From positions 21,193,501-21,257,500 of the forward strand of contig NC_084939.1 of assembly GCF_958298935.1 (NCBI RefSeq): 64,000 nt of DNA, in the 5' to 3' direction. The translations under genes were made by a program, and so were the position numbers. Below are positions 34,539 through 44,960 of this stretch, one piece after another (position 1 is the first letter of the stretch; each line of letters opens with the position of its first letter). The notes under the pieces are model-generated. The model saw nothing but the letters and a program-made list of their open reading frames with translations, was not told where the DNA came from and made no database searches. The DNA is from Phragmites australis (taxonomy: Eukaryota > Streptophyta > Magnoliopsida > Poales > Poaceae).

Positions 34539-35151
34539 TGCAATCAGCGATGCTTAGATGCTTTAGGGACTAGGACGAGATCCTCTTGGCATGCATTAAT
34601 TCACACATTCTAATACGTAGATCTTGCAATGCAAGACAGCTTGAGAAGTTAAAGAAGCTGTCGTTGAACCTTATGTTGGCAAACTCTAGCCTAGTCAAAT
34701 GCTGGGAGGCGAAGACTAGATGAAGGTTCTTCAGTTTAAGCCAGGTCCACCTGCCAAAGATCTCGAGCTGGAGCACCTGGACTTTGTACGCCACCGCATG
34801 CCGGATCCAGAGGTTAACGAGGGGAATGTCATCTTCGGACAAGCCATCACCGGCCCCGAGCTCGAACGTGTCGATAGGCAAGCCCGCACGGAGGAGCAGC
34901 AGATGGTCCACGAACTCCCGGATCTCCTCAATTGAATCCGGAGTGGTCATGTGCAGATCTTTGGTGAACTTCCAGAGGTGGCGCCAGCGCCGGGCGAGTG
35001 CGCATGTCCGCACGGCGTCCTGCGCCGGGAGGGAAGAGAGTATGTGCTGGAGGGCGTCGTCCGGTAAGGCGCTGATGTGGTCACGACCAACTTCCGGAGG
35101 CGCCGCCGTAGCCGCTCCCTCGTCCTTTCTCCCCCTTTTCCTCGGAGGCAT
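34539..35151 (-). pseudogene. F-box gene exon 1 (F-box domain)
   Basis: Chosen start MPPRKRGR at 35,151; an in-frame ATG 26 codons upstream is possible, but the basic MPPR start is usual in this family. The F-box reads DHISALPDDALQHILSSLP, then AVRTCALARRWRHLWK, about residues 25-60. LRR-like segments follow: LEIFGRWTWLKLKNLHLV and LTRLEFANIRFND. TAG at 34,572-34,570 interrupts the frame about 10 codons before the insertion point. GC-rich, as grass 5' coding regions often are. Confidence 0.88.
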
Positions 35152-35469
35152 TGCGTCGAACAGGCAGCGCGCAGGCGCGGACGCTGTGGGGGCAAGAAAA
35201 GTTCGGACGGCGCAAGGGGTTGGATGCAAACCGGAATAGGTGAAGAGGGCGAAGGAGGATTCAGCGGTGGCCGCCTCGCCTCACCTGATCGGGCGGCGGC
35301 TTCAGCGGTGGCCGCAGCAAGGATGCCGACGGCAACGCTCGCAAGTCTGAGGAATCACAGTTGTTGCCGAGACGAGAGCCCGCCCGGGGCGTGGAGTTGG
35401 AAACACAGGGGTGTGTGTGATGCGGAAGGAACAGTAGAAATTTAGTCTGCTAGCAGCGGAGGCAAAAAT

Positions 35470-36228
35470 TCCTTATTTGAATTACTTCCTTATTTATTTC
35501 TAATTTTCATTCATTCTACCTTACTACCGTGTATTTAATCTATAGAAAATACACATTTACTTTTGGAGAGAAAAACGACGGCCTCAGACGCGGCCATCCG
35601 ACGCGGCCATCCGCAGCTAATCGAAATTTAGAAAACTTTAAAAGCTAAATTTTAGAATATAATGTGCTGGAGAGTTGTAAACAATTTTTTTATGCTTCTA
35701 TAAAGTTTTTGAACAATAAATTTAGATAAATAGATCAAAAGATATGAATTTCGAAAGTCATTATTTGCAGACCACTAGAGGAGTTATTACATTGTGATTA
35801 TGATTAGACATATCAAAAGTCAGAATTATTTGTGTGTTTCCTGTTATAGAAAAATAAATATAAAAATAACAATGTGATTGGACTACAGTAGATGTATTAT
35901 TGTTGTTGTTGTTTTTTAATACAATTTAATTTAATATTCACAATACTTTCTAACTAGAAAATGTGACATATTAAGTATAGTTTCTGTATATAAATCTCAC
36001 ATATGAATATACTTCTTGGTTGTAAATTTTATATTTTTATATCATGTGGATAACAAATCGTTTAACATGTGGTAGAGAAATAATACGTTTAACGTGTGTG
36101 TCCGAGGCTGTCAGTCCTCATCCCCAAGAATAAATATGTATTTTTTTTATAGGTTAAATGGAAAGTAGTGATAAAAAAAGAATGAAAATTATAAATAATA
36201 GTAAATAAGAAAGATCATTTTATGGTAT
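35470..36228. mobile_element. Candidate Mutator-like element with long inverted ends
   Basis: About 90 bp at 35,470-35,565 pairs, inverted and imperfectly, with 36,140-36,228. Shared blocks are the complement pair AATGTGTATTTTCTATAG / AATATGTATTTTTTTTATAG and GAATGAAAATTAGAAATAA / GAATGAAAATTATAAATAA. Flanks GGCAAAAAT and GGCAAATAT are similar over 9 bp, the length expected for Mutator-like elements. No coding. It lies just upstream of the F-box gene start. Confidence 0.55.
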
Positions 36229-36738
36229 GGCAAATATGAATTTTTTTCTCTTCTAAAATCTCCAGGACTTAATACGGGGTGGGAAAATGAGATGGATATG
36301 AGGAATTGCATGCATGGGAAGCGGGGAATTTTAATCGCCGCCATGTGCGCTCCACATATGCTACTGGCCCCATAAGTCATAGTGCTCATCCGTCGTCCAG
36401 CGGGGACCCAGCTGCAGCCTCTTCTTTCTTGCTCCTCATTCAGCCAACATACAAACATCGCAATTTTAGTTTGTTGGTATTGAGCACATTAACTCATGCA
36501 ACTAACACCTAATACATACATTACCTGATTCTAAGGCTAAGGAACACCAACATCAAACCTGCCAAACCCTAGAGATATTTCCAATGAATTTATTGGTGCA
36601 ACACAGGGAAACCACAAATACATGAATCTGAAGAGAGAAATAGAGGCAAACCAAAGTTTTTGATGAGGTCCAAAATTCAAAGGGAAGTTAGATTTCCTCC
36701 GACATTCTTTTGAATTAAACATTGCATAGGAATTTTAT

Positions 36739-37065
36739 TGAGATAATTCCTTGGATACTATTGAAAGTTTTTGAAATCCTCGATTTGCCACCCAAAAAAT
36801 CTTATCCCTCATGTACCATTACTTGAAATTTTCCTCCCCCGTGTACCACTACCATCATAATGAAGCTAACGGCAATGGCATAAAGGGAAGGGAAATTTAG
36901 TTGTTTTTTTCATTCTCTATGTGCTATTAGAATTAACACCGTTATGACAGCAGTGACACATATGGTAAGGGCAATTTCAAGTAGTGGTACATGAGGGACA
37001 AGAACTTTTTTAGTGGCATATCGAGGATTTTGATAAATTTTTATAGCATATAGGGAATTGTCTCA
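36739..37065. mobile_element. MITE with about 95 bp inverted ends
   Basis: Begins TGAGATAATTCC and ends GGAATTGTCTCA. The arms match over about 95 bp (for example TCCTCGATTTGCCAC against the complement of TCCTCGATATGCCAC, and TCCCTCATGTACCA in both). It is flanked by the direct repeat ATTTTAT (36,732-36,738 and 37,066-37,072). 327 bp; it would fold into one long hairpin. Superfamily open. Confidence 0.78.
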
Positions 37066-37072
37066 ATTTTAT

Positions 37073-38207
37073 AGAGTGCCTTTTTTCATTCCAAAGGGAC
37101 AGAGGGAATTTTTCTATAAAACTATAACCCTGCAAAATTCCTTTGGTTTTCCTTTGTTAAAGGGAACCTGAGTAAATATTCGCTCCACACAAGTTGGGGC
37201 ATTTGCTCGTCACACAGCCGAATGATACTTGCAGTTTGCAAATTAACTCGTCACAAGTATGAGCAACGTAATTCGGCTATCTTCTCTTTTCACCAAAATT
37301 AACTTTACCTCTGGGGGACGCCTGGCAAAAATTCTTGCTCCCTGGATGATAAAGCCAGTAATATTCTGTACGAAGACCAATCACTGGTATGGTAGCTGGT
37401 GCTTGATTTTGCTGCCCTACTGCTCACCCGGTGCTTCTCTGTGACACTGAAGCCTTTCAGATTTTAGCTCACAGTGGCAAGTTCTCAGCTCACCAACCTA
37501 AGGCAGCAAAACAAAAGAGCTCATTCGATACAGGTTCGAAATAAATTGTACATGGAAAAGAGTTCCACAAGGTTCCAATTATCCTAAATTCCGTCATTGC
37601 CAAGGAACTTTGATGAAAAAATGAACCTTCGACCGATAGAGAAAGAGATACCTGGGATTACCCGTCAAAAATATAGTAGCTTAGTGTACAGTTAAGATGG
37701 AGTACTAGAGAACAAATTAAACTCCGTGAACAGGAGTTCCCAAATGAGAAGGAGTGTGAAATAATGGGTCTTCAATGTTGCTTTGTCTGAAGTTCTTTTT
37801 GGAGTTCTTCTTACTAATTCTAATTTCTTCCCACCCCTTAAAAAAAAAAAGAGTCAAAATGTTGCTTTGCGAACGAGTACGGAGCTTAGCGGCAAGGCAC
37901 AAGGATGTGGCCAAGTCCACCAAGTTCGATTCCTGGATGTCACACTTCCCAATTTAGTTCGATTCCTAGCCTAGTGTTAAAAAAATGATATATCCGTTTG
38001 TGGTTTTCCTTATGCACGGTACCATTCAACAAAACAACAAAACATTTGAATTCTCCTTAAAAGAACATATAAGAATTATCCTAACAGTTGTTTTTTTGTC
38101 TCAATTTATGGTTAGCACATGGCCTCTGGAATGCTTGGGACGGCCCTGGCCATACCTTACATGTCATCGAAAATGACCCTGGCCAACATGTCAGGTCCTG
38201 CACTAAG
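37073..38207. other. Spacer without a recognised gene
   Basis: No domain-bearing open frame. A-rich tract at 37,840-37,850. Local direct repeat AAGTTCGATTCCTGGATGTC / TTAGTTCGATTCCTAGCC at 37,920-37,972. Confidence 0.45.
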
Positions 38208-38215
38208 GTGAGATG

Positions 38216-38443
38216 CAGGGGCGGAGGATAGTTGTAGTTAAGGGGGTCATAGCCTCCGTGATCTAACAAATTTTATGTATTTTGTGCTGTATTTTTCTCT
38301 CGGTTTAAGAAATTTTATAAAATTTGTAGTGTATTTTGAGCTCAAGCTCTCATATTTCATTGATTCGGCCCTTTGTGATTCAGTTGGAACCTATTTAGCT
38401 TCACCACCCCCCCCTCTGAATTTGGGTCCAAGCTCCGCCACGG
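38216..38443. mobile_element. hAT-type MITE
   Basis: Starts CAGGGGCGGAGGATAG and ends AAGCTCCGCCACGG, flanked by a perfect 8 bp duplication GTGAGATG (38,208-38,215 and 38,444-38,451). 228 bp. The eight-base duplication and CAGGGGCGGAG end are typical of plant hAT elements. Confidence 0.87.
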
Positions 38444-38695
38444 GTGAGATGGAGCAAAACATAGACCTATCCTCACCCTATGTTCACACCCGCAATGTCG
38501 CGCTTTTGAGCCTCCCCGGCCCTTCTCGTCATCGCCTACCTATGCTGGCATATATGCAGTTGCCCGATGTCGTGTCTGCAAGGCATTATGCAAGAGACAT
38601 CGCGAGGAAGAGAGAAAATGGACCACATGAGACTTCATGACATTTGATGCGACCGATTGGACTCTCACTGCTAGCTTCGAAAACATCTATATCTA

Positions 38696-38977
38696 TACTC
38701 TTATATAATTCACCAGTTCACTAGTTATAGTGGATTCGAACGATCTTTACTATTCACCCGAGTTGATCAAATAGTCATCATGCAAAGTTGGATCCCGTTT
38801 TTTCCTTCTAAAAATATATTTAATCTTTCATTATTTACCTTTCATACCTAGATGTCCAATATTTATCTTCCATACATTCTAAAAATACATTCCATCTTCT
38901 ATTTTGGCCTTCCATACTTTTTCAGATTGCTATATACTAGATTGATTTCACGTGTGTAACACATGTGCAGTTACTAG
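38696..38977 (+). mobile_element. Mini-Helitron-like element, copy 1
   Basis: Begins TCTATATCTATAC after a host A and ends CTAG before a host T. A hairpin ACGTGTGTAACACATGT lies about 10 bases before the 3' end. 5' TC, 3' hairpin plus CTRR and A/T insertion are the Helitron rules. 282 bp, non-coding. A diverged inverted copy with the same termini is at 43,419-43,702. Confidence 0.65.
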
Positions 38978-39037
38978 TTATTATAAGTTATCCAGTTTCG
39001 AGAAATGGGATTATTGCTGACATATCTTTTAAGCAAA

Positions 39038-40357
39038 CGCTACCAAAAAGGGTAATCACGGTCGGTTCTAAAACCCTATCATTACCTGTTTTAAAACCGA
39101 CAGTCTTTACTCGATAGTGAAAATTGGTATATATCACTGTTGGGTCTAGAACTGACAGTGATAGGTGTTCTAGGGAGGAAAAAAAAAGGAAACGAGTCGG
39201 CTCAACTACCGCCACGCTGTGCCGCCACTGCTGTGCCATAGCTCAGCATTGCTCTGCTCTGCACAAGAAAACATGGCGGCACAAAGGCTGTCGCCACAAC
39301 ACACACGCCTATTTGACCGTGGGCGGCATGAAGGCCTTGGCGCCATAGGACATCTGGTGCCCCGCGGCCACCGTGTCGATCTAGGTGGAGACGGCGGCTT
39401 TGTTTCCTCTTGCTAGCTGCTTTGCCCCGGAGTTGGAGGCGTGCTACTTGGCCGGGGATGGTGGCACGTGGAGGAAGAAGAACCTCTCCTTCATGTCGAT
39501 GTGGCTGTGCCCGATGATGAGCTCCCCAATGTGGCGCCACCGCGCGATGGACCCCGTGGACTCGCTCTTCCACGGCAGCTGCAAGGGGGAGGACGCCTGC
39601 GATGACCTGGCCGTCCAGAGGTAGTAGCTGTCGGGGGATGCACCGTCGAGGCCATCCACGGCGGCTTTCATCGAGGGCAACAAGGATGAGGACATGGACA
39701 TGACTGACAAGGTTCGTGCCTCCTCTAGCTGAAACAGCTGCACCAATGGTGCCCTCAGCCCCGGCGCGGTGTCGTCAAGGACCCGATCGAATACCAGGTA
39801 GAATGCTGCTCGCCTTCGCCTCCTTCTCACGCTCGTTGCCCTAGCGAGATCCATGGGTGGATCCCCACTGGATCTCGCGAGGGAAGGAGGCCGGTGTGGA
39901 GTGGTGAGGGGAGTTGACCGACGTGTGAGGGGGGGGGCAGAAAGGGATGGGCTATGGTAGGGGGAGAGGAGCAGGGCTGGTGGGGGAGATAAGGCGCTGC
40001 AGAGAGTGGGAGATCCTGACGTAGAGAGAGAATGAAGAGAGAGAGTCGGACACGAAGAGATAAGGGAGAGAGAGAGAGAGAGAGAGAGAGAGCCAAAGGT
40101 GTGGTTGCGAGCCAAAACCCGATTGGAATGGAATTTTGGGTCTGGACATGGCTTCATTGCTGATTAGTATAAAAAACCGGCAGTGATACTATCACTATCG
40201 GTTTTTGTTATAAATGGGCAGTGATGATTATTAAAAATCGGCAGTGATGCACGGATGATGCTAGTTTGATAAGAATCGGCACTGATGATGTATTAGTGGT
40301 GTTTTTAGCCAAACCAACACTAATGAGCTGTCATTTATGATGGGTTCTATAGTACTT
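39038..40357. mobile_element. Degraded CACTA element with possible captured gene piece
   Basis: The left end CGCTACCAAAAAGGGTAATC is one base off CACTACC. The right end is degraded near TTCTATAGTACTT (40,345). Subterminal ACCGACAGT / ACTGTYGGT / CGGCAGTGAT motifs are spread over both sides, as in elements H and J. AAA occurs at both edges but is weak evidence. The interior is GC-rich and holds a 237-codon open frame on the - strand. Confidence 0.6.
39444..40157 (-). CDS. Unknown ORF inside a CACTA-like element
   Basis: 237 codons. The first 90 residues are low-complexity Ser/Leu/Pro sequence translated partly from a (GA)n tract (40,066-40,093). From MDLARATSVRRRRRR (40,157 minus about 100 codons) the composition looks more like protein: AFYLVFDRVLDDTAPGLRAP, LVQLFQLEEARTL, then WRHIGELIIGHSHIDMKE. 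I do not recognise a domain. GC content is far above the flanks. It may be a captured host gene piece (Pack-CACTA) or non-coding. Frame continues in shifted form to about 39,300. Confidence 0.3.
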   Translation of the reverse strand: MKPCPDPKFHSNRVLARNHTFGSLSLSLSLSLISSCPTLSLHSLSTSGSPTLCSALSPPPALLLSPYHSPSLSAPPLTRRSTPLTTPHRPPSLARSSGDPPMDLARATSVRRRRRRAAFYLVFDRVLDDTAPGLRAPLVQLFQLEEARTLSVMSMSSSLLPSMKAAVDGLDGASPDSYYLWTARSSQASSPLQLPWKSESTGSIARWRHIGELIIGHSHIDMKERFFFLHVPPSPAK

Positions 40358-40578
40358 AAAAAATTTAACTTATCACTCTAATTTTAACCAATTCGAGCTA
40401 AAACAACACATTCAACCATTGAATTCTCAATGTATTCTGGAACCCTTTATGTTTATGTGAAAACAACACTTCTTCCTATTTTATGTTGGCCCAACTCTGA
40501 TGAAACATGGAATGATGCAAAAATATATCTTAGATAAATGATGAACTATAATGATAATAATCACATGGTGAAATGATA

Positions 40579-41785
40579 CACTACTATAGAACCGGCCATA
40601 GATGGCGGTTCAAGCAATGAAGATGTATCACTGCTGGTTTTTAATCTCTCGCACCTAAACCATGATAGAGCCGCTAAGAAACAACATTGATAGGCGGTAT
40701 CAGTGCCAGTTTATAACACGAACCGGTATTGATACTGACTATCAGTGTCGGTTCTACCCACGAACTGCCACTGATACCCGTGTCGGAACCGAAATTTCTA
40801 TCAAATCTGATTTTGGCTCAGGTCTACGCGTTCATTTCGCCAGATATTTTTGAAGTCCTCACCCTTATCTCATCCTCTCACTCTTTGTGGCTGAGTGAAG
40901 CCTTATCTCCTCCCTCCCTCCCTCCCTCCCTCCCTCCCTCCCTCTCTCTCTCTCTCTCTGTGAAACTAGATCTCATTGTCCTCCTACTCCTCCTTGAGTT
41001 GTTGCCCCCACCCCTAGCTCGAGCACTTCGACACAATGAACATGCCGAGCGGCCACCCCCCCTCCCCAAGCTCGACCTCTCGCCGGCTTCCTCAGGCTCT
41101 GCATCATGTGTGCGCGGGGGCCCAAGGTCGACATCACTCTCCCGCCGCTCCTCGTGTTGCCGATGGCAGGCTCGACCATATTTCCATCCAGTACGTGGGC
41201 ATCGACTCATCCTGATTCTTGATCTGTCTCCCGTTGGATTGGATGCAGGTGCCCACGACTGCGGCAGCTAGCGCTCCCGCATTTGCCCATCGTCGACAAG
41301 GCACGTTTGCTGGACCTCAACCCGTGGTGGCCACTCTTGAATCCCACGACTAAGGTGTCTAGCACTCCCACATTTGCCCGCCGAAGTTCTCTCATGATTT
41401 TTTAGAGAAATTGTTTCATGTTTGCTTGTTGCCCTCTGTATATGTACATATAATGCTTTCATGATTTCTTGTAATTTGTGTTCGATGTGAACAAAAGGGG
41501 GGAGGGGGGATGGGTTCATCTGTTCAAGGTGTTGATTTTTATTTTTTGAGTCGACGCGGCAGCTGCGGAGCTCGCACGGCAGGGCTGCTGAGCTAGCACG
41601 CGTGGTGCTTCAGCTCGATTCAAGCCAGCTCGTCGCTTTTTTTGGTTTATGAAGGAAGCTTCATTGCCGGTTGGGGACCCCGAAGTGATAACGCTCGACT
41701 ATCACTGCCTAGTGTTCACTATCAGAAGCAAAACCGGCAGTGATGGCAGTTTGAAACCGACAGTGATCAGCCTTTTGTAGTAGTG
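40579..41785. mobile_element. Non-autonomous CACTA element H
   Basis: CACTACTATAGAACC at the left and the complement of CACTACTACAAAAGG at the right, with a perfect 3 bp duplication ATA (40,576-40,578 and 41,786-41,788). Subterminal repeats of the GTCGGTTC / ACCGGCAGTGAT type occur in both orientations. The interior is GC-rich with a (CCCT)n(CT)n tract at about 40,908-40,958 and no recognisable transposase. 1,207 bp. Confidence 0.88.
40908..40958. repeat. (CCCT)n/(CT)n microsatellite
   Basis: About nine CCCT units followed by CT units, inside CACTA element H. Open frames on both strands here are products of the repeat. Confidence 0.9.
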
Positions 41786-41892
41786 ATATATGCAATGCTT
41801 AAGCTGGACGATGAACTCGTAGAAAACATGTGTCAATTTGCATGTCTGTGGTGAGATATTCTAAAAATTATAATATATTCATACCAAATTAG

Positions 41893-41894
<2 letters not shown>

Positions 41895-41967
<73 letters not shown>
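41895..41967. repeat. (TA)n microsatellite, 73 bp
   Basis: Uninterrupted TA repeat of about 36 units. A Tyr/Ile repeat open frame across it is an artefact. Confidence 0.95.
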
Positions 41968-41970
<3 letters not shown>

Positions 41971-42224
41971 GGCATTGTAGCCCTCAATGAGATCCACAAT
42001 TTTATAGTTGATAATTTTTTCATTTGAAGCCATCTAACTACCCAAATAATCATCAAAATATTTAGGCAAGAAGAATCAAAATAATAAATGCCCCATAGCC
42101 ATTTGCTAGAACTATGAGATTGATGGTAAGGAAGCTATGCGTGAGGGGTGAGATCACGGGTTTAGGTGCAAAAAATAGTTTTTATTTTTATTTTTTTGGC
42201 TCCAAAAATATCAAATTTTGGGAC

Positions 42225-42387
42225 CGAATACCACTGCTAATTCGTGTTATGAGCCGACAGGGATAAATGTATCTCTACTGGTTCCCAAACTTGCAGCTAT
42301 TCATATCACTGCAGACTAATCACTACCAGTTCCAAAATTAGCAGTGATGCTAGTTTGGAACTGACAGTGATGACCTTTTCTATAGTG
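42225..42387. repeat. CACTA terminal fragment K
   Basis: GCAGTGATGCTAG, GGAACTGACAGTGATGACC and a terminus TTTTCTATAGTG mirror the right end of element J (48,040-48,085). The left end is missing or degraded (CCACTGCTAATTCG at 42,231). Confidence 0.5.
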
Positions 42388-42682
42388 GTGTTTCTTCTTG
42401 TAGACCAACAATTCTTCTAAACTCAAAAACCTCTCCCACCACTAACAGTTAGCAATGATTAGATCAAGTTGTATGTTGGTACAAAGAAATCAACAATTCA
42501 CACGGGCCTTATGAAAGTCAAGCAGGAATTTTTGAATTAGGAGTTTTACATTGTATAGTGGATCTCAGATAGGGATTTTGAGAAGATGTATGGCTCAAGA
42601 CAACAAAGCTTAAAGAGTAATACCTTTTGCTTTATAATACTGTGCAGAAGAAAAGGTGCAAGTGTTAAATTATGGGCTTCTC

Positions 42683-43137
42683 TGTAACAGCCTAGGATGT
42701 TACAAATGGTAAAAGACCTAACACTTGTGGTTAAAAGGGGTCGTGCATGCTAGAGGCGCGTACATGTGATGCATGATCGTCTAAGTCCTGCAGGATACAC
42801 AGCATGACACATATGCTAGCAGTGGATGCACAGACATATATTAAGAGGGAACATTTCTAGTTATTTGTCCTTGTAGTGGGTATGTTAGGCCGACGAAGAC
42901 CTCATCCTCTTTGAGGAGGGATGTATGTGACTGCCTGGCCCAGATTAATTGGCCCATGGCCATGTTTGTGTGCATGTGAAGTTAGGTGTTTAGCCCCATC
43001 TTTCTAGTGTAGAATGAACTACACTAACATATTAGACCACTAGAGCCCATGGTACAAACTCCATGTTAACAGTGCGAGTGTGTAATTTACCTAATGTACG
43101 GGTAGACCTAAACCGGACTGGATCCTAAGGTGTTACA
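42683..43137. repeat. LTR-like sequence, TGTAACA...TGTTACA
   Basis: Short inverted ends TGTAACA and TGTTACA bound 455 bp of non-coding sequence with a small hairpin CCTCATCCTCTTTGAGGAGG (42,900). No matching 5 bp flanks, so the identity as an LTR is tentative. Confidence 0.35.
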
Positions 43138-43418
43138 CTCCCAATATTTCTTTCAGTAGAGCACTTGTGGCTGGGAGATAAACTTACAGCTTGAGATGAG
43201 CTAGTAGCAAAATTAGCTATCGTCCAGCTCTGTGATCAGCGAGATAATTTTAGATGGCCTTTATAACAGCATGGTCATTTCTTGGTTTAGTCAATGTATA
43301 GAGCATAGGACAGTGTCGTACTAACCAACCTCTATATTTAGAAAACTTAAACTACCCCTAAAGATAAAAAAGTTTCTATTGTGTTTATTCAATGTTAAAG
43401 AAGAGTTTCGTGAAGATA

Positions 43419-43702
43419 TTAGTAACTGCACATGTGTTACACACGTGAAATCAATCTAGTATATAGTAATCAGTAAAAGTATGGAAGACAAATAATGGAA
43501 GAATGAATGTATTTCTAGAATGTATGGAAAGCAAATATTAGATGTCTATATATGGAAGGCAAATAATGAGAGATTAAATCTATTTTTTAAAAGAGAAATA
43601 GAGTCTAACCTTGCACGGTGACCGTTTGATCAACTTAGATGGACGGTGGAGATCATCCAGATCAGCCACAACTGATGAATTATATAGGAGTATAAATAAA
43701 GA
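43419..43702 (-). mobile_element. Mini-Helitron-like element, copy 2 (inverted)
   Basis: Reverse-orientation relative of 38,696-38,977. On the - strand it starts TCTTTATTTATAC after an A and ends hairpin ACGTGTGTAACACATGT, then CAGTTACTAA before a T. Same length (284 bp) and aligned interior (TTGATCAA, AATACATTCA blocks), but clearly diverged. Confidence 0.65.
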
Positions 43703-44029
43703 TCTATTATTTAGAACAAGTGATCATGGTGTTAGAAATTACTTGTGTAGATATATTTATTTTTATCTTGCTGTACTATTAAGATGGGCTTTGGATTTAG
43801 TATATTGATCTAGTGTCTGTAGGGAGTTATCCTGTAGGTGATGCACACTATGACATGTGAAATTTACGAAGGAGATAGAGATAACATGGACTTCATATGT
43901 TGCAAAACTGCTCCACATTGAAAAACAATGTCCACGTCGGTGAAACCACTAGGTAAAACCTGGTAAGGGTGTTAACTGAATGGTATTGAATAGACAGTGA
44001 TGTAAAACTAGTCAAGTATTTTGTTTGGG

Positions 44030-44615
44030 CGCACACACACAAAGTGAATTGTGAACATCTTTCACTATGTCCTTATAGTTAACAATTTTTTTTTATAATT
44101 GAGAGAGTAAAATGAATTTTTTTCTATCTAGAAATATCTATCTTTCACTATCTTTGATAGTGGACCGTGAACATCTTGAGCATTAAACTCTCAAAAGTTC
44201 ATGGGTGGTCCCCATCGTCAACCAACGGTTAACTCATCACTTTTAAGAACAAAATCAATTATAACTTAGCCACAAATTCACAAATGTGAACTGATTTATT
44301 TCAGCTCGATAGAGCGAGCAGTAAGGATTCCATGACATTAATTGAGATAACCTTCAATATAAACAGACATTGGAAACCTATACAAATATATTTTTCAATA
44401 AATGTTAACATATCTTGCCCCATATATAGGAGTATCTTTCTTTCACTATATCATATCTATAGAAGATTTTAGCACTTCGAGCATTAAATTTTCAAACATT
44501 GGTGGGTGCATTCCTTCCTATACATATAGGAGCGGGTATGCTCAACTCCTAGAATCTTCAAATTGGGCCTAGTTCCTTCACCAAGCCAATAGCCATCTGC
44601 TAGATTAGCACAAAG
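44030..44615 (+). promoter_or_regulatory. 5' flank of LTP-like gene 1 (module repeated downstream)
   Basis: This flank (CATCTTGAGCATTAAACTCTCA, then TATTTCAGCTC, ATAAACAGACATTGGAAACC and the TATACATATAGGAGC box at 44,520) recurs before each gene copy and in orphan modules at 51,960-52,380, 52,430-52,728 and 55,220-55,590. The TATA-like box is about 90 bases before the ATG. Confidence 0.7.
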
Positions 44616-44960
44616 ATGTCTCTTGGGAAAGTTGCAGTTCTTCTAGCGTATGCAATAATTTTTCACCATCCAGTGATTGGTCAGTATCAGCCACCATGTA
44701 CTGTTAGACAGAAGAATGGAATCCTGCGCGTATGTGACCCATTGAAAGACACAGCCATTTTTTACCCAGGCCCAAATAGTATCTGTTGTAGGGCGGTGAG
44801 AATGGTGCCAAAAATGAATATGCTATGCATTGTCGACAAACTTACACCTAGTGAGAGGGCCAAATATAGTGAAATAAAGATCCTGCATTTTAAAGATTCC
44901 TGCACACCTGTTCCACCTCCGCCTCGTCATCATTATCAGGTAAAAATCTATAATTGCTGA
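44616..44960 (+). CDS. Secreted Cys-rich LTP/2S-albumin-like peptide 1
   Basis: 114 residues. An N-terminal hydrophobic leader (about 1-22, VAVLLAYAIIFHHPVIG) indicates secretion. The mature part has an N-terminal Cys region, NSICCRAVRMVP, MLCIVDKLTPSE, YSEIKILHFKDSC and a Pro-rich tail ending YNC. The Cys...Cys...CC...C...C layout with CCRAV and KI..L...C resembles the lipid-transfer/alpha-amylase-inhibitor/2S-albumin superfamily, although the usual C-x-C is reduced to one Cys and the sixth and seventh are spaced differently. No closer family is recognised. Intact, single exon. Paralogues at 54,327 (broken) and 56,774 (intact). Lipid binding or inhibitor activity is inferred only. Confidence 0.65.
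   Translation: MSLGKVAVLLAYAIIFHHPVIGQYQPPCTVRQKNGILRVCDPLKDTAIFYPGPNSICCRAVRMVPKMNMLCIVDKLTPSERAKYSEIKILHFKDSCTPVPPPPRHHYQVKIYNC

Larger units (their letters stand above)
27302..35151 (-). pseudogene. F-box/LRR/FBD gene split by nested LTR elements
   Basis: A plant F-box/FBD protein gene, a substrate-receptor class of SCF ubiquitin ligases. Exon 1 (from 35,151) carries the F-box. After a 6.3 kb insertion the coding sequence continues at 28,204, then exons at 27,702-27,541 and 27,508-27,302 with the FBD domain. The frame across the insertion is DCN|FRTS if one copy of a GGAAA target is kept. Two lesions disable it: an in-frame TAG at 34,572-34,570 (in ...KRISS*SLKHLSIADCN) and the insertion itself. 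Exon joins have GT/AG ends and phase 0. Without the lesions it would be normal in length and domain order for the family. Confidence 0.88.

Noticed and set aside
34784..35445. + strand frames of 151 and 122 codons opposite the F-box exon
   Set aside because: Shadows in GC-rich coding DNA; the - strand has the F-box motif.
41833..42033. Tyr/Ile repeat protein
   Set aside because: Translation of the (TA)n microsatellite.
42683..43137. Firm call of a solo LTR with TGTAACA/TGTTACA ends
   Set aside because: No direct repeat flanks and no promoter or R/U5 signature, so kept only as a low-confidence repeat.
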